DNA of 64,000 bases from NCBI RefSeq assembly GCF_020905345.1, contig NZ_JAJJMO010000001.1, positions 5,208,001 to 5,272,000 of the forward strand. Reading direction: 5' to 3'. A model generated the notes under the pieces. That model searched no databases. It was not told where the DNA came from and saw only the letters and a list, made by a program, of their open reading frames with translations. A program made the position numbers and the translations under genes. The stretch is from Flavobacterium pisciphilum. Lineage in GTDB: Bacteria; Bacteroidota; Bacteroidia; Flavobacteriales; Flavobacteriaceae. Numbering within the stretch: the first letter of the stretch is position 1; each line of letters begins with the position of its first letter. Positions 61,713-64,000 of the stretch are shown here, piece after piece.

Positions 61713-61771
61713 GGTAAGTACTAGACTATTAGGTAAGTACTTGTGCAAAGGTAAGTTCTTGTGTAGTTTTG
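61713..61771 (+). promoter_or_regulatory. HxlR operator repeats over the NTF2 promoter
   Basis: GGTAAGTA occurs at 61713-61720 and 61732-61739, and GGTAAGTT at 61750-61757, spaced 19 and 18 bases. AAGTACTT, a perfect palindrome, overlaps the second copy. A promoter TTG (61741-61743), 20 bases, TAGTTTTG (61764-61771) reads towards the NTF2 gene; repeats two and three overlap its -33 and spacer, so bound repressor would block it. Confidence 0.7.
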
Positions 61772-61801
61772 TACAATAATAATCTTAAATATAAATAATA
61801 T

Positions 61802-62188
61802 ATGACACCAATAGAAGTAGTAGAAGGGTATGCAATAGCACTTTCAAAAGGAGATATACCTACAGTATTCTCTTATTTTAATCCTGATGCAAAATGGCAT
61901 CAGCCGGGAAATAATCAGTTTTCTGGAACAAAAAATGGTCTAGAAGCCATTGGTAAAATGCTTTCTGATATGATGGGAGCAACTCAAGGAAGTTTGGTCA
62001 TTAAACCTACTGGAGCAATGATGGTTAATGGCAACTTAGTATCTTTCCCTATACAATTTAGTGCTGAAAGCGGGAATAAAACTGTCGATATGAAAGGTAT
62101 CGATTTGTTTGAAGTTGTAGATGGCAAAATAATTAATGTATGGTTGTTTTCAGAAAATCAACACCTAGAAGATGAATTTTGGAAATAA
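61802..62188 (+). CDS. NTF2-like (SnoaL-type) protein
   Basis: A 128-residue single-domain NTF2-fold protein: VVEGYAIALSKGDIPTVFSY, FNPDAKWHQPGNNQFSG, and KGIDLFEVVDGKIINVWLF. This fold covers small-molecule isomerases and dehydratases; the ligand here is unknown. Its promoter is overlapped by the HxlR repeats, so it is the probable HxlR target, perhaps in detoxification. A terminator follows. Confidence 0.88.
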   Translation: MTPIEVVEGYAIALSKGDIPTVFSYFNPDAKWHQPGNNQFSGTKNGLEAIGKMLSDMMGATQGSLVIKPTGAMMVNGNLVSFPIQFSAESGNKTVDMKGIDLFEVVDGKIINVWLFSENQHLEDEFWK

Positions 62189-62196
62189 TGGTTTAA

Positions 62197-62233
62197 AAGA
62201 AGAACTCTCGTAATGGAGAGCTCTTCTTTGCTT
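62197..62233 (+). terminator. Intrinsic terminator after the NTF2 gene
   Basis: AAGAAGA plus CTCTC (62197-62209) pairs with GAGAG plus TCTTCTT (62216-62228), with one A-C mismatch, and a T-rich tract follows. Confidence 0.85.
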
Positions 62234-62328
62234 TTAATTTTGTGAAGAATAAATAATATTATTGTAGTTATAATTATTAAATACCTAATGCCTCACCATA
62301 ATCATTAAACATAGACTATTTTAGGCTT

Positions 62329-62493
62329 TCGAAAAATGTCAAAATAGAGATAAGGTGTTCGATTGTAAACCCTGACAGCCCACCAAGAAACTCCTTAAGA
62401 AATTAAAGAGTTTTTTTATGTCTTTAGTTTTTGAAAAATCTTTCAACTTGTGTCTCATTGTTGTGGGGGCGGATTATAAATTCGCTCTGTCAG
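62329..62493 (+). repeat. Duplicated intergenic segment, copy B
   Basis: Diverged duplicate of copy A: GTGTTCGATTG, CCCTGACAGCCCACC, ACTCCTTAAGAAATTAAAGAG and GAAAAATCTTTCAACTTGTG correspond position by position. The terminal palindrome is degraded (GGCGGATTATAAATTCGCTC). The 62189-62417 gap otherwise holds only the NTF2 terminator. Confidence 0.7.
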
Positions 62494-62687
62494 CTTTTAA
62501 CGTTTTCATTGCATCAAAAATTGTAGATAACGCTTTGTTGACTGGTTTTGAATATGCTGATAGTGGCATTAAGCTAAGTGACTTATTAGAAGAATCAATC
62601 GATTTGCATAACTATAGAAAAGATTCATTTGTATGGATATACAAGCAATATCAAGAATTGATAATAAAATATAAATTAGAAGAATAA
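62418..62687 (+). pseudogene. Chimeric open frame starting in repeat copy B
   Basis: An 89-codon frame whose first 25 residues (SLVFEKSFNLCLIVVGADYK) are encoded by the repeat itself, matching the short frame in copy A. The last 60 residues (including GIKLSDLLEESIDLHN and DSFVWIYKQYQELI) look like ordinary protein of unknown family. This is best read as a gene fragment fused to a repeat; a real small gene cannot be excluded. Confidence 0.35.
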
Positions 62688-62718
62688 AATTAATCCGTTT
62701 AATAATTAAGTAGAAAAA

Positions 62719-62755
62719 AGTAGACCTCGCTTAAAATAGCTAAGCGAGGTCTACT
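62719..62755 (-). terminator. Strong intrinsic terminator after the histone-like gene
   Basis: AGTAGACCTCGCTTA (62719-62733) pairs perfectly with TAAGCGAGGTCTACT (62741-62755), with A/T runs on both sides. On the minus strand it ends the histone-like gene. Confidence 0.93.
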
Positions 62756-62769
62756 TTTTTAAGCAAAAT

Positions 62770-62946
62770 TTATTTTTTAGATTCTTCTACAGAAACTTTT
62801 CTAAACTCTTTTAATAGTTTTTCAATCTCTAAAGTTGATTTACGTGCTCTTGGCCCAGCAGCTTTCACACCTTTTTCAATTAGTGATTCTGATTCTGTTT
62901 TAAATGTTTCGAATTCTGCATTGATTTTTGATACTAAATCTTTCAT
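62770..62946 (-). CDS. Histone H1-like protein
   Basis: A 58-residue lysine-rich protein: MKDLVSKINAEFETFKTE at the start, GVKAAGPRARKSTLEIEKLL in the middle, and EFRKVSVEESKK at the end. This is the conserved short H1/Hc1-like DNA-binding protein of Bacteroidota, thought to help compact DNA. The gene is small and easily missed. It has a -7 box (TAATTTTG) upstream and a strong terminator downstream, both supporting expression. Confidence 0.9.
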   Translation of the reverse strand: MKDLVSKINAEFETFKTESESLIEKGVKAAGPRARKSTLEIEKLLKEFRKVSVEESKK

Positions 62947-62969
62947 GATGTCTTTTTTAATTAAGGTTT

Positions 62970-62977
62970 CAAAATTA
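62970..62977 (-). promoter_or_regulatory. -7 box for the histone-like gene
   Basis: TAATTTTG on the minus strand matches TAnnTTTG, with an expected transcript start near 62963, about 17 bases before the ATG. Confidence 0.45.
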
Positions 62978-63182
62978 AGTTTTTGTTCTGTAACCTATAA
63001 ATGGGCTGTAGTTAATTTTTACTTATATTTTATAATTCTTGAATTTCTAATTCACTAATAAAAAAAGTAGGCGAGACTTCGAATTTTTGATAAAAAGCAT
63101 TTGTGAACGCTGAGTAGAATTAAAATCAGTTTCCTCTGTAAATGCATTACAACGACATTCGTATTTTTGACAAAGAAACCAG

Positions 63183-63318
63183 TCTGTTACAGCTGTTTGA
63201 AGAGATTTGGGGGTTAGGCTGAATTTAAAAATGGTTTTGTACTTGGGAAATTTGTGTATAATTGAAAAATCTCGCATCTTTAATCCCAAATCTCTTGTGG
63301 CGCCATGACGTTGGCAGA
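63183..63318. repeat. Long palindromic element, copy 1
   Basis: AAGAGATTTGGG (63200-63211) is inverted as CCCAAATCTCTT (63285-63296) around a 73-base centre. The outer ends TCTGTTACAG (from 63183) and GTTGGCAGA (63310-63318) are also related by inversion. The left half matches 63916-63970 (copy 2). It lies 40 bases before the MORN-repeat gene. The 62978-63182 stretch before it has no convincing gene. Confidence 0.75.
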
Positions 63319-63357
63319 CATTGTACCGCAGAATCTGAGAATATAACACCAAAAATT

Positions 63358-63912
63358 ATGAATAGAATATTATTAATTATTATATTATTTATCACTTTAT
63401 CCTCTTGTAATTCACAAAAGGAATTTTATGAAAACGGAAATTTAAAGGCTAAAGGAAAAGTTACCAATAATGAGAGAAATGGAAAGTGGAAACTTTTCTA
63501 TGAGAACGGAAAAACGTATCAAATTGGAGCATATTTAAACGGAAAAGAAATTGGCGAATGGAAAATATTTCACGAAAACGGAAAAATAAACCAAATCGGA
63601 AAATTTAATGATGGAAAACAAACTGGCGAATGGCTTTTTTTTCATTCCAATGGTTATCGAGAAGGAATTGGAACTTTAAATAATGGTAAGAAAATTGGAG
63701 TTTGGAAATGGTATTTTAATAATGGCCAAATTCAAACAGAAAGAAAATGGAATGACGGAAAACTAATTGAAATTATTAGTTGTTATGACGGAAAAGGAAA
63801 TATAATGGATAAAGGTACTTTTGCAAATGGAAATGGAACGATGAAATTATATGATATTGACGGAAAATTATTAGAAACAATAAAATACAAAAATGGAGAA
63901 TACGTAAAATAA
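63358..63912 (+). CDS. MORN-repeat lipoprotein (YwqK-like)
   Basis: A 184-residue lipoprotein: the signal MNRILLIIILFITLSSCNSQ has a lipobox before Cys. The mature protein is a chain of about six MORN-like units with the pattern FYENGxxK and xGEWxxFHxNG (for example GEWKIFHENGKINQIGKF). Similar YwqK-type proteins are sometimes listed as toxin-antitoxin antitoxins, but no toxin is adjacent. The ATG at 63358 was chosen because it starts the lipoprotein signal. It lies between two copies of a long palindromic element that begins 3 bases after its stop codon. Confidence 0.82.
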   Translation: MNRILLIIILFITLSSCNSQKEFYENGNLKAKGKVTNNERNGKWKLFYENGKTYQIGAYLNGKEIGEWKIFHENGKINQIGKFNDGKQTGEWLFFHSNGYREGIGTLNNGKKIGVWKWYFNNGQIQTERKWNDGKLIEIISCYDGKGNIMDKGTFANGNGTMKLYDIDGKLLETIKYKNGEYVK

Positions 63913-63915
63913 CGA

Positions 63916-64000
63916 TCTGCTAACAGTCGTTACAAGAGATTTGGGCATTTGGCTGAATTTAAAAATAATTTCTGTTGTTTCTCAGATTTATCCCTGCTAA
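63916..64000. repeat. Long palindromic element, copy 2 (cut by window end)
   Basis: TCTGCTAAC (63916-63924) begins 3 bases after the MORN gene's stop codon. ACAAGAGATTTGGG (63932-63945) and GGCTGAATTTAAAAAT (63951-63966) repeat copy 1. The window ends before its right arm can be seen. Confidence 0.7.

Noticed and set aside
63047-63352. 101-codon minus-strand frame near the right end
   Set aside because: It runs through the palindromic element and its composition tracks that repeat; no family pattern was seen.
63183-64000. Canonical integron attC sites
   Set aside because: The element ends (TCTGCTAAC and GTTGGCAGA) do not match RYYYAAC/GTTRRRY and no integrase is visible, so only a cassette-like label is used.

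Overview
The window is AT-rich DNA from a member of the Bacteroidota, almost certainly a Flavobacterium or close relative. The evidence is the gene repertoire (type IX secretion and gliding-type surface proteins, a bacteroidotal H1-like histone, a CcsA-type cytochrome c synthase, DUF6428 and DUF2853 proteins), the near absence of Shine-Dalgarno sequences, and many TAnnTTTG -7 promoter boxes, often with a TTG -33 element. It looks like an ordinary chromosomal region with small accessory patches. No IS transposase gene, phage module, CRISPR array or rRNA operon was found.

Layout. 1-5.3 kb: 3' end of a cytochrome c assembly gene, an ArsR-DUF6428 pair, a SUKH/SMI1 protein, a DoxX protein, an ECF sigma/anti-sigma pair, and a gene-free, structured, terminator-capped stretch that may be a non-coding RNA. 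5.3-17.5 kb: glutathione peroxidase, two tandem paralogous AraC regulators, then a gliding/T9SS cluster (PorP/SprF, a PorE-like OmpA protein, an 1806-residue adhesin with three near-identical 77-residue repeats) and a degenerate receiver-like protein. 17.5-30 kb: an acetyltransferase, a thioredoxin protein and the menaquinone genes menD, menB, menA and menC interspersed with DUF2853, an M28 peptidase, CvfB, a UPF0173 hydrolase and a TPR protein. 30-42 kb: an HhH/OmpA membrane pair, CYTH, YpdA-like, SelO, MsrA, a class V aminotransferase, a block of intergenic repeats, a minus-strand run of six genes with an M23 peptidase and a SAM enzyme, and a PlsC-like acyltransferase. 42-57.5 kb: an XRE regulator facing an M14 carboxypeptidase across six copies of one palindrome, Lrp, PEP carboxylase, DinB, RecQ, a polyamine pair (arginine decarboxylase and a deoxyhypusine synthase homologue), aroB, proline dehydrogenase, an ABC exporter and tRNA-Val. 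57.6-64 kb: an accessory end with AraC/aldo-keto reductase, a hydrolase, HxlR/NTF2, duplicated repeat segments, gene fragments, an H1-like histone, and a MORN-repeat lipoprotein bracketed by long palindromic elements like a gene cassette.

How the genes work together. The men genes supply menaquinone for respiration, with which proline dehydrogenase and the cytochrome c assembly protein also connect. The adhesin cluster has the components expected for a type B T9SS substrate, and a 31-bp element upstream of it recurs upstream of the tandem AraC genes, suggesting that those regulators control it. Several divergent regulator-target pairs (XRE/M14, HxlR/NTF2, AraC/aldo-keto reductase) carry symmetric sites between them. 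The most unusual signals are the XRE operator array, the cassette-like right end, the shared AraC/adhesin element, and the structured gene-free region near 5.1 kb.
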